A stretch of 64,000 bases of DNA from Mactra quadrangularis (taxonomy: Eukaryota; Mollusca; Bivalvia; Venerida; Mactridae), in contig CM046304.1 in assembly GCA_025267735.1 (NCBI GenBank), forward strand, positions 24,679,381 through 24,743,380, written 5' to 3'. A program made the translations under genes and the position numbers. The notes beneath the pieces are model-generated. The model had not been told where the DNA came from. It saw nothing but the letters and a program-made list of their open reading frames with translations, and searched no databases. This document shows positions 50,961 through 62,005 of the stretch, piece by piece; the first letter of the stretch is position 1, and each line of letters starts with the position of its first letter.

Positions 50961-52615
50961 AAAGTTGATGAAAAGTTTCCGGTCTTGTGGTAAAGAACGT
51001 GAGTACTGGTTATAGACATGGGTACAGGAAAGCTACTTTAGGAACTCATGAGCGCTGACCGACATAAAATGACCATAATTTGAATTAACACAGCGTGAAA
51101 CCCCAGGAAATAAAATAAACAAAACATAGATGTCGATGTACATGAAGTCACAAAGTAATTCGTACGTAAAATAACTAGATTCGAATGAAAACATCCAAAT
51201 CAGAACCATTTGATGATATGTATGAGTTAAGCTACTCACTGCTAGTACATTTATATATCTAAATCAACTGTTAAGTAAATATTTTTGAATACAAATGTCC
51301 TTTCTGACAGATTATTTAACAAAAACAAGTTTTTTATTGTTTTGTATTAACAATATGCAAGAAAAGACCCTTATTGTAGATATGTCGTATCATTTAACTT
51401 ACTTCTAAAGCCATATGGTATATGGACATTAGAGACGACCAAAGAATAGTACCCAACCCTCGGTGTCATAACAATATCCTCACGTGGCTACACACGAAAA
51501 ACGAGATGTAGAAAGTGGGCCTTGCTTTGGAGTCAGGCTTGAACCACTTTATTAGTAATAAAATCACTATCAATTACTTTTCTGTTTTTTGAACTGTCAT
51601 TTTATTGCTGTTTTCTGTTTATAAGATGTTGCATTGTTGAACACTTGTATAAATCATAAATGGAGAGCAAGCAAGTTATGGAACCTAAATTGACTGATTG
51701 CAGAATAAAGGCTCCGTACTGTACACTAAACTACCCACATCATCAGTAAGGTTCCATACATTATCAAGTGTTTGCCTTTTTAAACACAGGACATACTAGT
51801 ATGGTGGGACCACAGTGGTAAGAATTGTCTGGTTCCCAGTTGTACTTTGACAGGTAAAAATACGTCAGGCTAAGCATGATAATGGCCGATGTAATGAATA
51901 AGTTATTGGATAATTATTTTTTCAAATGGATATTTCTCACTACAGGCTTAATTCAAAGGATCGTTGTACAAGAATTACAGTGGATATCTTTTTTAGTTGT
52001 TCGGTAACATTTATGCTAAATGAAGTATCCGAAATTCTAACGAGACTAACCCACGTCCGAATTGTGTTCACTTCGAGACATGTTTTTTTGTTAATCGTTC
52101 GCTAAATATACGAGCAATCAGAAAAATCTAAATTGAATTACCTATATAATACCGAACTCCTACTAAAGTTACTATCGTCAGCAAATGATCATGCCAAATT
52201 AAGAAAACGTAAACGAAAATTGTGTTACCTGAATAATAAATGAGAGGGTAGCCGTTATAACGGTTTACCTGGCTCGATAAACGATAGTGGTAAGGGGCAG
52301 GTAATACAGGCTATGGTTAGAAACCACTGTCTGTCAGTAGCTAGCTCTAGCTCTGATGGTTTCCGTGAAGCCAAACCTAATTTGATGCCTCCTCAGCTAC
52401 GTTGTTCACAGCTTGCATTTGTTTCTTCTGATTCCTGGAGCTGTGAGCATTTTTTCTTCTTGGATCTGGAAAATGTTGCTGTAACTAGAAAGTTAAATCC
52501 AGCTATCAGTAGTATAGATAGTTTAGAGGCCGTATATCTAGATATGTAGAGATGTCTGGTAAAGATACTAGTACGCAATGTCATTTGTATTCCCTTGTTT
52601 CCAGCTAGCTTTTAT
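50961..52615. other. no gene seen; one unassigned frame
   Basis: A 78-codon + frame at 52313-52549 is less low-complexity than most here but matches nothing I know. No splice sites or promoter can be tied to it. Confidence 0.35.
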
Positions 52616-52690
52616 GGCGACGTGGCGGAGTCCGCTTGTGACTCAAAACGTGGTGGGTTCGAATCTCAGTTCGGACCCTGGCTTTTTATC
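52616..52690 (+). mobile_element. tRNA-like SINE head
   Basis: ATGGCGACGTGGCGGAGT followed by the B box TGGGTTCGAATCTCAG and TCGGACCCTGG resembles a tRNA-derived head. The stems are not intact enough for a tRNA gene. No clear body is recognised downstream. Confidence 0.5.
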
Positions 52691-53504
52691 GGATTACATC
52701 TGAACCGTGTATGTTTTTAGATTTTACTTTTAAAATATTTTTTTCTTGTTCTCAGGTAATACATCCCCGTTTGTGTAAGCCAGGTTCCATATCGAAGTTT
52801 TGGAACAATGAACTACGTTTCCTTTGGTTTGCCAAGTACCGAATAATGATGTATGTGTATTTTTCTTTTATTGAATGGAGAGTGATTGCGATTTCTTTTG
52901 ATGTATAATTTATACATATTGTGAAAAAATTGTTTACTCTGGGTTACCAGTCCGGTCATTTCTATATCAACCCTCGTATCATTATATGAACACAGATCAA
53001 GACTTTACCTCTGTTTTATTTGATGTATTTTTCTTCTAAAAGAACTAAGAATCGTTGACCAACAGTATATAGTTGATTGTATGTTACCTTATCCAATGGT
53101 ATTTAATGACATTTAATTATTCTCGTATAACACAGTACGCACTAAGGCATACTCTGAATATGTTATTCATTAAAAGCTCCGAGATAGAAAAAAGCCCATT
53201 CTCTCATTATCACATTAGGTTATTTTTCTTTCGCCTTTTATGTTGAAAGTAAATGTCCTCGTCGTCATAGCAACTGGCTTCAATAGACCACGGGACGGTG
53301 AAAATTGTGTTTTAATCTCTTTTGAAAATGAGCAATACACTGTGTGTTTTTTACAGCGCAGACAAGCAATTTCCCTTCCAAGGTAATCTCATTTTGAATC
53401 AGAGAACCTGAGCTGCCTCAATATAGAATAAATACTTCAAATAACCGCATGAAATCAGACCCATATACCTGCGATAAGCGCTGGTTCTGAAATAGAATCG
53501 GAAA
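52691..53504. other. no gene seen
   Basis: Intergenic AT-rich DNA with no repeat structure noticed. Confidence 0.5.
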
Positions 53505-53610
53505 TGGCGATGACGTCAACGCACGTGGATGTCACGTGATCTCGCTGATGCGTGGAGATTCACCTGCGCGGTTTTAGAAAATTGTCGTCTGCTAGCATCT
53601 TACGCAGGTA
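53505..53610 (+). promoter_or_regulatory. CRE plus two E-boxes with downstream splice-donor-like site
   Basis: A perfect CRE palindrome TGACGTCA (53511-53518) is followed by GCACGTGG (53521-53528) and TCACGTGA (53532-53539), two CACGTG E-boxes 11 bp apart. About 65 bp further a good donor CAG|GTAATT lies at 53605-53613. The segment is clearly more GC/CpG-rich than its surroundings. This is what a promoter with a short 5' non-coding first exon on the + strand would look like. No downstream coding exon is found before 64 kb, so a non-coding RNA or a distant gene is needed to explain it. Confidence 0.35.
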
Positions 53611-54119
53611 ATTCTATGAATCATGGGAATATTTTACCGTATAAATGATTAATTTAATTAATGCTATTATTTATCATAATGGATGATAACCCGAGTAGTG
53701 TTGTATTTTAAAACGGGAGGATTGTATTTATATCAAGGGTTGGTGTCGTATGTATGATAGGATAGGCTAACATATACAAGTTTAATTCATTTAATAAAGG
53801 TTAATAAAGGACAAACTACTGAGCTATTGATGATGTTTTAAAGCAATATTGTGTTGTCAGTTTTTAAAAGTAATGAGTTGACATATATTTTGCAATGAAA
53901 TACAGAAGTCAAAATATAACATATATATAATTGTTAAAGGCAAAAATAAATTTGTGAACATTAATTATTGTACACAACCAAATCATATGTAAACACATAG
54001 ATACGACCAAATTAAAAGACATTAGCAATCAAAAATGTCCGAAATCGAAAATATAAACAAGTGTAAACGGTCATATTGTATACACGAACAAATAAAAACG
54101 AACTGTTTTAACGGCCTAA
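53611..54119. other. no gene; degenerate approach to the 30-bp array
   Basis: From about 54040 diverged units appear (TATAAACAAGTGTAAACGG, GTATACACGAACA). They echo the right edge of the array near 55400 (GTATACGAACAGTTGTAAAC). Confidence 0.5.
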
Positions 54120-55445
54120 ATTAATATATATAAACAAATGAAACAACAATTATTAACGACCTAAATGAAATATAAACAATTACAAACGACAAAATGAAAT
54201 ATGAACAATTGCAAACGACCAGAATAAAAATATAAACAATTGTAAACGACCAAAATGAAATATGAACAATTACAAACGACCAGAATAAAAATATGAACAA
54301 TTGTAAACGACCTAAATGAAATATAAACAATTACAAACGACCTAAATGAAATATAAACAATTACAAACGACCAAAATGAATAATGAAGAATTACAAACGA
54401 CCAAAATGAAATATGAACAATTACAAACGACCAATATGAAATATAAACAATTACAAACGACCAAAAGGAAATATTAACAATTGTAAACGACCAAAATGAA
54501 ATATGAACAATTACAAACAACCAAAATGAAATATAAACAATTGCAAACGATCAAAATGAAATATGAACAATTACAAACGACCAATATGAAATATAAACAA
54601 TTACAAACGATCAAAAGGAAATATTAACAATTGTAAACGACCAAAATGAAATATGAACAATTACAAACAACCAAAATGAAATATAAACAATTGCAAACGA
54701 TCAAAATGAAATATAAACAATTACAAACGACCAAAAGGAAATATGAACATTACAAACAACCAAAATGAAATATAAACAATTGCAAACGATCAAAATGAAA
54801 TATAAACAATTACAAACGACCAAAATGAATAATGAAGAATTACAAACGACCAAAATGAAATATGAACAATTGCAAACGACCAAAATGAAATATGAACAAT
54901 TACAAACGACCAAAATGAATAATGAAGAATTACAAACGACCTAAATGAAATATGAACAATTACAAACGACCAAAAGGAAATATGAACAATGTCAAACGAC
55001 CAAAATGAAATATAAACAATTACAAACGACCAAAATGAAATATGAACAATGTCAAACGACCAAAATGAAATATAAACAATGTCAAACGACCAAAATGAAA
55101 TATAAACAATGTCAAACGACCAAAATGAAATATAAACAATGTCAAACGACCAAAATGAAATATGAACAATTGCAAACGACCAAAATGAAATATAAACAAT
55201 GTCAAACGACCAAAATGAAATATGAACAATTGCAAACGACCAAAATGAAATATGAACAATTGCAAACGACCAGAATAAAAATATGAACAATTGTAAACGA
55301 CCAAAATGAAATATGGACAAATGTAAACGACCAAAATAAAGAATGAACACTTGTAAACCACCAAAATGAAATATCATTTACCAGATGGAAACGACCAAAT
55401 GAAATACATTGTATACGAACAGTTGTAAACGGTCAAAGTTAAATG
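54120..55445 (+). repeat. 30-bp minisatellite array (~44 units) with higher-order repeats
   Basis: The unit is AATGAAATATGAACAATTAC plus AAACGACCAA. Variant units (GATCAAAATG, AATAATGAAGAATTAC, ATTAACAATTGTAAAC, AATGTCAAACGAC) recur in fixed order. A five-unit block starting GACCAATATG repeats 150 bp apart (54429 and 54579). A third, partly deleted block follows, and a 60/30-bp alternation of GTCAAACGACC and TTGCAAACGACC fills 54980-55260. Both edges are degenerate, as expected for growth by unequal exchange. The period is divisible by three and stop-free, so several frames on both strands remain open for up to 195 codons (e.g. MKYEQLQTTK repeats on +). They are rejected as genes. Confidence 0.97.
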
Positions 55446-55721
55446 TTAAGCAATTATAATTCGAAGACATGTTGTTATATGTTGTTTCGTCTATGCATGG
55501 TTGAAAATTTGTTTAATATTTCAATATTTAGTATTGAATTCAAGTCGTTTGGATGAACTGAATTTTTTGTCATGCTAGTCAAATTGACCACTGCGGTAGA
55601 GCTAATCCAAACTGGCATGTCAAAGAAACAGATTGAAAAGCGTACTCTTGCAACTGTATGGGTAACTTTTGGAACCAAGGTTGACCAACTTTTGTTGTTA
55701 GTTTAGTATATACTAATTTAT

Positions 55722-55915
55722 TTTAGCTCAAATGTGAGACAAAATCTTACAACTTTCCAGTTCGCTTTCCGGTCCCCCAGTACTGAGCTTGTAGGATATA
55801 GTTTCTTACTCAAGGAAACAACAGGGTATGTTTTGGATGGGATTCGAACCAACGCGGAGCTTGCTATTCAATGATTACCAGTCCAACATGGTAACTGCTC
55901 GACCACGCCCACTCC
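55722..55915 (-). mobile_element. tRNA-derived SINE, minus strand
   Basis: On the minus strand the head reads GGGCGTGGTCGAGCAGTTAC with the intact B box TTGGTTCGAATCCCA. The body includes TGTTTCCTTGAGTAAGAAAC, ATCCTACAAGCTCAGTACTGG and the tail TTTGAGCTAAAATAAATTAG. It is the best-kept copy of the family that includes 47786-48007 and 35167-35274. Confidence 0.9.
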
Positions 55916-56932
55916 AACAACTGTTGATTTGTATTTTGTCCTCTTTTGTAAACGATGAAATAGTTGTTACAACTTAGCTATAAATTAACGGTCAATATTA
56001 ATTGCTATTCTTCATCGAGTTGAATGTTAAGCATATACTTCATGCACCCAACTCAAAGTGGGTCGCCAAGTGAATAGTATATACATATACCATTAGTCGG
56101 CATTGAGTCTTAGATATATACATGTATACATGTATGTACATTGCATTTATGTGAGTAGTTGTAACTCATAAAATCATTAAAGAAAATACATACATTTTGA
56201 TATTCTACGTCATTATTATCATAGTATTTTGCAAATGTGTCTTTTACATTAACTTGTTAATCGCAAATGTCAAAGTAACTGCCATTTTCATTGAGAGCTT
56301 GGGAGTACTTACTGCATGTATTTATTGACAATGAACACCTTTCCTCACAAAAACACATATCCTTTACAGTTTAAAGAGAGATAAATCTAGTAAGTCAAAC
56401 AATTAGTATTAGAGTGGTTATCTCCCTTGTATCAAAATTTCTAATAGGACTGATGCATAGTTCGTTGCGAGTCTATCATAAAAAGACATGCTAGGAGGCA
56501 GGGGTGTAAGGGTAACTAAAAAACAGGTTAATATTGCAATGCAAATTTTTTTATCCAGTTCGTGTTTTCATGAAACGTGTTCTATAGTTATATGCCATAT
56601 TGAATGCTTTTATCAGAATCTAAAATTTAAATGTTTAAATAAATGTTAAAAAAAGTTGAAAAAATATCTATCTTATTATGCAACAATAAATTAAACATTT
56701 ACTCAAATGTCCGTTTCATGTATGCATTTTCTAACATGTAGTCAATTTTACACAAACATTTGTTTACATGTAATTATTATTTAAAAATACATATATTATG
56801 TGCGTAATGTTGATCCATTTAATTAAGACTATACATGTGCTTTAATTCCTGCTTCGCCTGCCTATACAAAAAACAATACGCATTACGTAATGCAATCTAT
56901 GGCAATATGGTTTTTTCCGTATTGTTACAACC
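55916..56932. other. no gene seen
   Basis: AT-rich intergenic DNA. A palindromic ACATGTATACATGTATGTACA stretch lies near 56118, and nothing coding is seen. Confidence 0.5.
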
Positions 56933-56943
56933 CTATCCAACAG

Positions 56944-57235
56944 TTTTTTTATTTATTTATTTGAGTTTACGCCGTATCAACACAATTTAGGTCATTTCAC
57001 GGCGTCCAGCGCACCTAACCTAGCTTTCCTGGACCATTGTCTATAACCAGTACTCACCTACCCTTCCACAAGGCCGGAAACTTCTCCATATTATCTAACC
57101 AATGGAGGAAAATCGACATTTTTTGTCAAATTTTCATGGAAGGGTATAACCTTCCCGGTGGGATTCGAACCCGCACCCCCTCGGGCACGAGTATCCAAAT
57201 CCCGGCGCGCTATCCAACAGACCGAGTCAACATTG
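56944..57235 (-). mobile_element. complete tRNA-derived SINE, minus strand
   Basis: On the minus strand the head reads CTCGGTCTGTTGGATAGCGC with B box GGGTTCGAATCCCACC. The body runs through GAGTACTGGTTATAGAC to a conserved 3' tail, CGCCGTGAAATGACCTAAAT then ACGGCGTAAACTC and (AAAT)n, the tail type found in many bivalve SINEs. The 11-mer CTATCCAACAG occurs just outside the tail (56933-56943) and inside the head (57210-57220). It is either a target duplication of a 5'-truncated insert or a coincidence. The + frame 57037-57357 is a shadow. Confidence 0.9.
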
Positions 57236-57865
57236 TACCAGTCTACGAAATTAGTGGGTGTTCTGTTGCCCGGGACAATCTCCTTTTAGTTCGGGCAACC
57301 AACAATTTCTTTTGGGCAGCCAAAATTTTGCAAATGAGATATAGCTCTTGCTCTTAAAATGATCTGTTCGAACAACCACTGTCATATCCTAATTTCGTAG
57401 ACTGTTGTACATGGATGAAGTCAAACACTTAGATACACGTTTGTTTGTAGAGATTCAGGTAGTCTCAAATAGCTATTATTTTGGAGCTTTCAGGTGCCTC
57501 GGGTTTCCCTGGTCCCTGGCCACAGCGTTGCCCTAGACCCATCAAGGGACCTAGTGGCTCCATGTCCCCCAACTTTTAAAACGTCACATCCGAAGTAATA
57601 CAGTTACTTGCTTTGTAACAAAAACGAAGTGCTATTAGGAGCATACTGCATGAAACTCTTTGATGGCTTATATATTCCATGCCATGAAATTTTGCTTAAT
57701 AATTCAGTAAATTTAATTCTTTTCACGAAGTGATACCTAATGGATTGAAATAAAAATTGAGTCAATACTAAAATAAAATTTAATAAATTCTAAAGGAATT
57801 TTAATTAAAAACAAATGAAATTGATTTAAAGTTATGATGATTTTTAGGTACATGTTTGTAGCGCC
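57236..57865. other. no gene seen
   Basis: Intergenic sequence with a slightly CpG- and C-richer part near 57490-57590. No exon or repeat is recognised. Confidence 0.45.
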
Positions 57866-58268
57866 GTTAAACGTCGCAACGCCGCTAAACGTCGCAACTG
57901 ACTTTAAACGTCGCAACACTAACGCTTAACGTCGCAACCGCCGCTAAACGTCGCAATCGCCCTGCCGTAAAACGTCGCAACGCTGACGGTAAACGTCGCA
58001 AAAAAATCGACTGCCGTTTAAAGGCCGCAACCTTGCCGCTAAACGTCGCTTTTAGTAGGAAGGTATAGAGCCTAATCAACACACAAATATTACATAGGAC
58101 AAATATCACTTCAAAGCAGCCACTCTTAGATTCATAGCAACCATCAACATATCCTTAGCAACCACCCCTTGGTCCATAGCAACTACTCTTACACCGTATG
58201 CCAATCGCCTTAAGGCCAAAAGTATCCATTATACTTTCCATAGCAACCGATTTGAGTTCCATAGCAAC
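57866..58268. repeat. ~21-bp-phased GCAAC array in two flavours
   Basis: First part: ACGTCGC starts at 57871, 57889, 57908, 57929, 57948, 57972, 57993 and 58043, with a degenerate copy near 58023. The usual form is TAAACGTCGCAAC with GC-rich spacers such as GCCGC. Second part: TAGCAAC starts at 58135, 58156, 58177, 58241 and 58262 (steps 21, 21, 64, 21), usually as CCATAGCAAC. Both parts share a GCAAC core and a step close to 21 bp, so one array with two variant cores is likely. The first part has three CpGs per unit in a CpG-poor AT-rich setting. Confidence 0.85.
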
Positions 58269-58488
58269 CGTAATTGCACCTTTAATATCCATTTATATAA
58301 ATATCAAATGGAATAACTCTCGCGGCTATAAAGCTAAACACGAAATGCACGAGTTCGGTGTGAGTCTAAACCGGTTTCAAAATCATGAACTCGATGATAG
58401 GGATTACTTTTCTACCATGTTGTGTTATTTAAACGTGTTTTAAATTAAGTGAAGGGGAAATTAGACTGTTTGGACTATTCTCTTTCGG

Positions 58489-58602
58489 TTCTAAGTATAG
58501 GATAGAGCATGAGTAGCAGTTTGATATGGGATTTATCAACGAGCGAAGCGAGTTGATAAATCCCATATCAAACTGCTACGAATATTCTATCCGACTTAGA
58601 CA
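58489..58602. repeat. long near-perfect palindrome (foldback element)
   Basis: The arms 58513-58540 (starts GTAGCAGTTTGATATGGG) and 58552-58579 are perfect 28-bp reverse complements around an 11-bp centre, GAGCGAAGCGA. Imperfect symmetry continues outward through GGATAGA/TCTATCC and TCTAAGT/ACTTAGA to about 58489 and 58602. It has no coding content. It is probably a small palindromic transposable element, and would form a strong hairpin as DNA cruciform or RNA. Confidence 0.9.
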
Positions 58603-60133
58603 ACGGATATGAAATTGTAAGTTTATTATGTCCATTTTCATTTATTTTGTCACGTATTTATACTATTGCCATCTTTTAGCCACATAAAAATCAGAATAAT
58701 ATAGTGGGCCTTAAACAAATGATATTAAATTTTGTGTCGTGAATTTCGTGCGAAAGCTAATTAGACCTCATAAACACAATTAGATAGTGTTATTCATGAA
58801 TGTAAATACACAATGTATTATTAATGTGCCCACGTACCTAATGTGCAGTTAAATAATTATAAAGGATTCAAATTAATAATCATTTTTGATAAATAATCAC
58901 AGTGGTGATTCGTCATAGGAATAATTCTTTATCACAGAACTGAATACTGTTTTGGCTAACCAGGAGCACTATTAAGCTGTAAGTACATGTTATTGTTTTA
59001 TATCTTTCATCACTTTTTAACATTGTTATAACTAGCAAACGTGTGAACATTCAATTTAGACCATATTTCTCATAAAAAATAATATAAGATAAAAAGTACA
59101 AAAAGAAAAATATAGAAAAAGAAAGAAAATAGAACGGTCAAGATTTAAAAAGCATATAATTCTTACTATTTGATATTAAAAGCTACATTAAATTGGCACA
59201 AAGGGAGGCAACAAAGGCAAGTGCTTAGATCATATTTAACTCCCTTGCCTATGTAAATCGTATTAGATAATATTAAATATACGCCCCGGGGGCATGTTTA
59301 TGATTTTAAACACAGGGTATAGAAATATACAAAATATAACGCGTGACTGTATAAATTTTGTTTTTGATTAATTTGATAAGTCTTCAATATATTTTTGTAA
59401 TAATACTTAAATATCTAGTTAAATAATAAACAAAGAATCTGCAATCTTAAGTAAGACAGAATTAGACACCAATTGAATTTAATTGACATAATAAACTGCT
59501 TACTATGACAACCCATTCGTTAGTATTTAACTTGTATTAGAAAACATCACAGTTTTAATCTGTATGTCGTTATTATGACTTAATTGTCATACATATAGCC
59601 AAGCGTTTGCCTCCTTTAAGCGAAGCATTTGACTGGCTCTGGTCGTTCCTAAACACCATGCCATTCCTTTTTCATAGAGAATGGAAATAAGGCTTGGTTA
59701 CCAGAGCTGTTAATGTTTTGCTAGGAGCTGGCTTACGCTGTTGAATTTGGTGTTTGTCTCCGAGTGGTGACGAACCGATCTGCATGAGTCGTGCATGTGG
59801 TCGCACGATCATGGCGCTTTATTTCCTGTCTCGTTTAATGCCCCTCAAAATATTTAAAGTAAGAAGGCATACTAAAATTATTTAACTATCAGTTAAATAA
59901 AATTAGATCCTATTTAAATTTAATTGACTGAAGTAACTAATCTGTTACATTTCTGTAGGTCTTTAATTTATTTAATTGGGATTTTGCCCATTCTACTACA
60001 TTCGAGTTTTTCCACAAATGCCTTACTTCTAACAATCATATCTCGAGGGGTTTAATAGATAGGAAATGGTGCCAATGCAGTTTCACATTTATATATATAT
60101 CATATAATCTGCAAAATTACATAGTTATACGTA
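58603..60133. other. no gene seen
   Basis: Very AT-rich intergenic DNA. An A-rich/purine-rich stretch is at about 59075-59145. Nothing recognisable. Confidence 0.5.
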
Positions 60134-60345
60134 TGAATAGACTTAATTCGGAACTCAAATTTGTGGGTTTTTCCGTCCGTGTGATGTAGGTACAAACAAT
60201 GTTTGTTACACATTATTGATGAAAATCACGAAATATGGATTAAATTCTATTGTTCTTTATACACGTGTTTTCATTGTAACAGTGAAAGTTTGTTTGTACC
60301 TACATGGAAAAACCAATATATTTGAATTCCGGATATAGTCTATTA
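60134..60345. mobile_element. MITE with ~50-bp terminal inverted repeats
   Basis: The left arm (from 60134: GAATAGACTTAATTCGGAAC ... GGGTTTTTCC ... TGTAGGTACAAACA) is mirrored by the right arm TGTTTGTACCTACAT ... GGAAAAACC ... GAATTCCGGATATAGTCTATT, ending near 60345. The inner 14-bp block TGTAGGTACAAACA is perfect, and the left arm has a 9-bp insertion. The interior is about 85 bp without coding. Confidence 0.85.
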
Positions 60346-61880
60346 CCAATACGGTACGTGTACAAAATAACATTACGTGTAAGTGTTAACGTTAAAATAA
60401 AACAATCCAGTCCACTTCATCAATTTTCAAAACATGGCACATACTATTGTGGTACAGTGACAAAGTATTGATTCTTGTGAGGACTTAAATTAAAATAAAT
60501 TATCAATTGGTTGGCTTTCAAATTAATACAGATAAGCTTATTGAAACCTTGGAAATCTACATATACTCAGCAGTTGATTGTATTTAAACTGATAATGGGG
60601 TGGATCAAATGGATTTTACAATCATTGTACTATTCCATGACTTATGCTAGTCGACAAATGAGACCATGAATAAAAAAATTCCTAACTTGAAGAGTCTGAA
60701 TCCACCCCATACTATCACGCACTGTTTTCTCGAGTTTTAAGCACGGAGAAAACGGTCTAATAATATTAAACATTTAACCGTGTGGTATGAGATTTATCAA
60801 ACACTTTTTAAGCAATTTGATTGGCTGAGAGGGGGGCACCGTTGTCTAAGAAGTTTTCTTTGCTTCTAGAGAGATTTAATTGATTTAACAATCTTATTCC
60901 GTTGTGTTGCTAATTGATAGTTGATTAAATTAAAGAAGATGACAATGTTAAATAGTGTTTAAAGTACAAGTACGCGTGTGGACAGGTTGACAATTTTCGT
61001 ACTATGGACACGTGGAATTAAATGTGAATACGAAGGAGCGGTGAGTGTTTACAATTTTTCATTGTTGCATGTTTTGTTATTCAATTTGGATGTGCTAGCA
61101 TATGACCTATTAGTGACCCATATTGGGACACATATGACATATTTGTCGCTGTAGAATGGACAATTTTAATTCCACAAAGTTTGCATGAGATTAGATTGGC
61201 TCGAAAACTCACAGGAGCAAACTTCCTTCTTCTTATAAGACTTACGGGAAGGTATGCCTTTTTCAAATTGTGATAAGAAGGGTGGATTTTTTATTTCAAA
61301 CTACGAAGCGAAGTATCAAGCTCCTTGGATTAACTTCGGTATAATAAAGTTCACATTTCTAAGGTTTATTTGACCATAGGGATTCGTTTAGGTGGTGAAT
61401 AATAAGCTCAGTTTAATCACTCTACTGAACCCTTACGGAACGCCTAGGCGATAGTTGATCGTCAGCTAACGGAATCATCCGAGGTGTTCCGAATGTACCG
61501 TACCTGAACTATGAACTTTAACCTCTGGCTATTCTTATTCAAATCAACACCAATTTAATATCCAATCAAGCATCACCAAAACATCTAACCGCCATCTTAA
61601 AATTTGAAAAGTGTCATGATAGTGTTAGTATTGGAAAAATGGAATATATAAAAGGTTTTATTGTATTGTTCAAGGTAATTCATGTTTTATTTTGTTCCGT
61701 ATACCTTTAGACACAGTTTGGATAAGTTTTCTAAAGTTATATTGAAAATCTATCAGTTGTTGAAATTGAAAAACATCCATCATATGGGTAGGGTAACGAA
61801 AGACATTAAAATATCCATAAATTCCGGATAATTTTGATACATTTTGTAAGAAATACATTGTACTGCCGACTAAAATTTCC
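60346..61880. other. no gene seen
   Basis: Intergenic DNA. A short imperfect inverted repeat, CGGAACGCCT with AGGTGTTCCG, surrounds a smaller palindrome (GTTGATCGTCAGCTAAC) at about 61437-61490. No exon is recognised. Confidence 0.45.
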
Positions 61881-62005
61881 CTTATACACACCCATCTAAT
61901 TACTAACATTGGTAAAGCGAACCAATCGGAGATATTTTTCAAGGTTGACCCAGTGTCTATGATAGGTTCGAACCCAGGACCTCTCGAATCCAAAGAATGT
62001 GCCAT
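61881..62005 (-). mobile_element. tRNA-like SINE fragment, minus strand
   Basis: The minus strand reads TATGGCACATTCTTTGGATT then the B box CTGGGTTCGAACCTATC, a tRNA-type head with an intact internal promoter. No standard SINE core follows. The 111-codon minus frame at 61670-62005 begins in this fragment and is probably spurious. Confidence 0.55.

Noticed and set aside
52313..52549. possible small exon
   Set aside because: The frame is less low-complexity than others, but no homology, promoter or splice partner can be seen. Left as unassigned sequence.
54790..55377. 195-codon open frame on the minus strand
   Set aside because: It is the 30-bp minisatellite read through. The unit is divisible by three and stop-free, so several frames on both strands are open. 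No start context or non-repeat domain.
57037..57357. 106-codon + frame
   Set aside because: It reads antisense through the tRNA-derived SINE at 56944-57235 (e.g. GGIRTRTPSG comes from the B box).
61670..62005. 111-codon minus-strand frame
   Set aside because: It begins in a tRNA-like SINE head and continues into AT-rich DNA with no domain.
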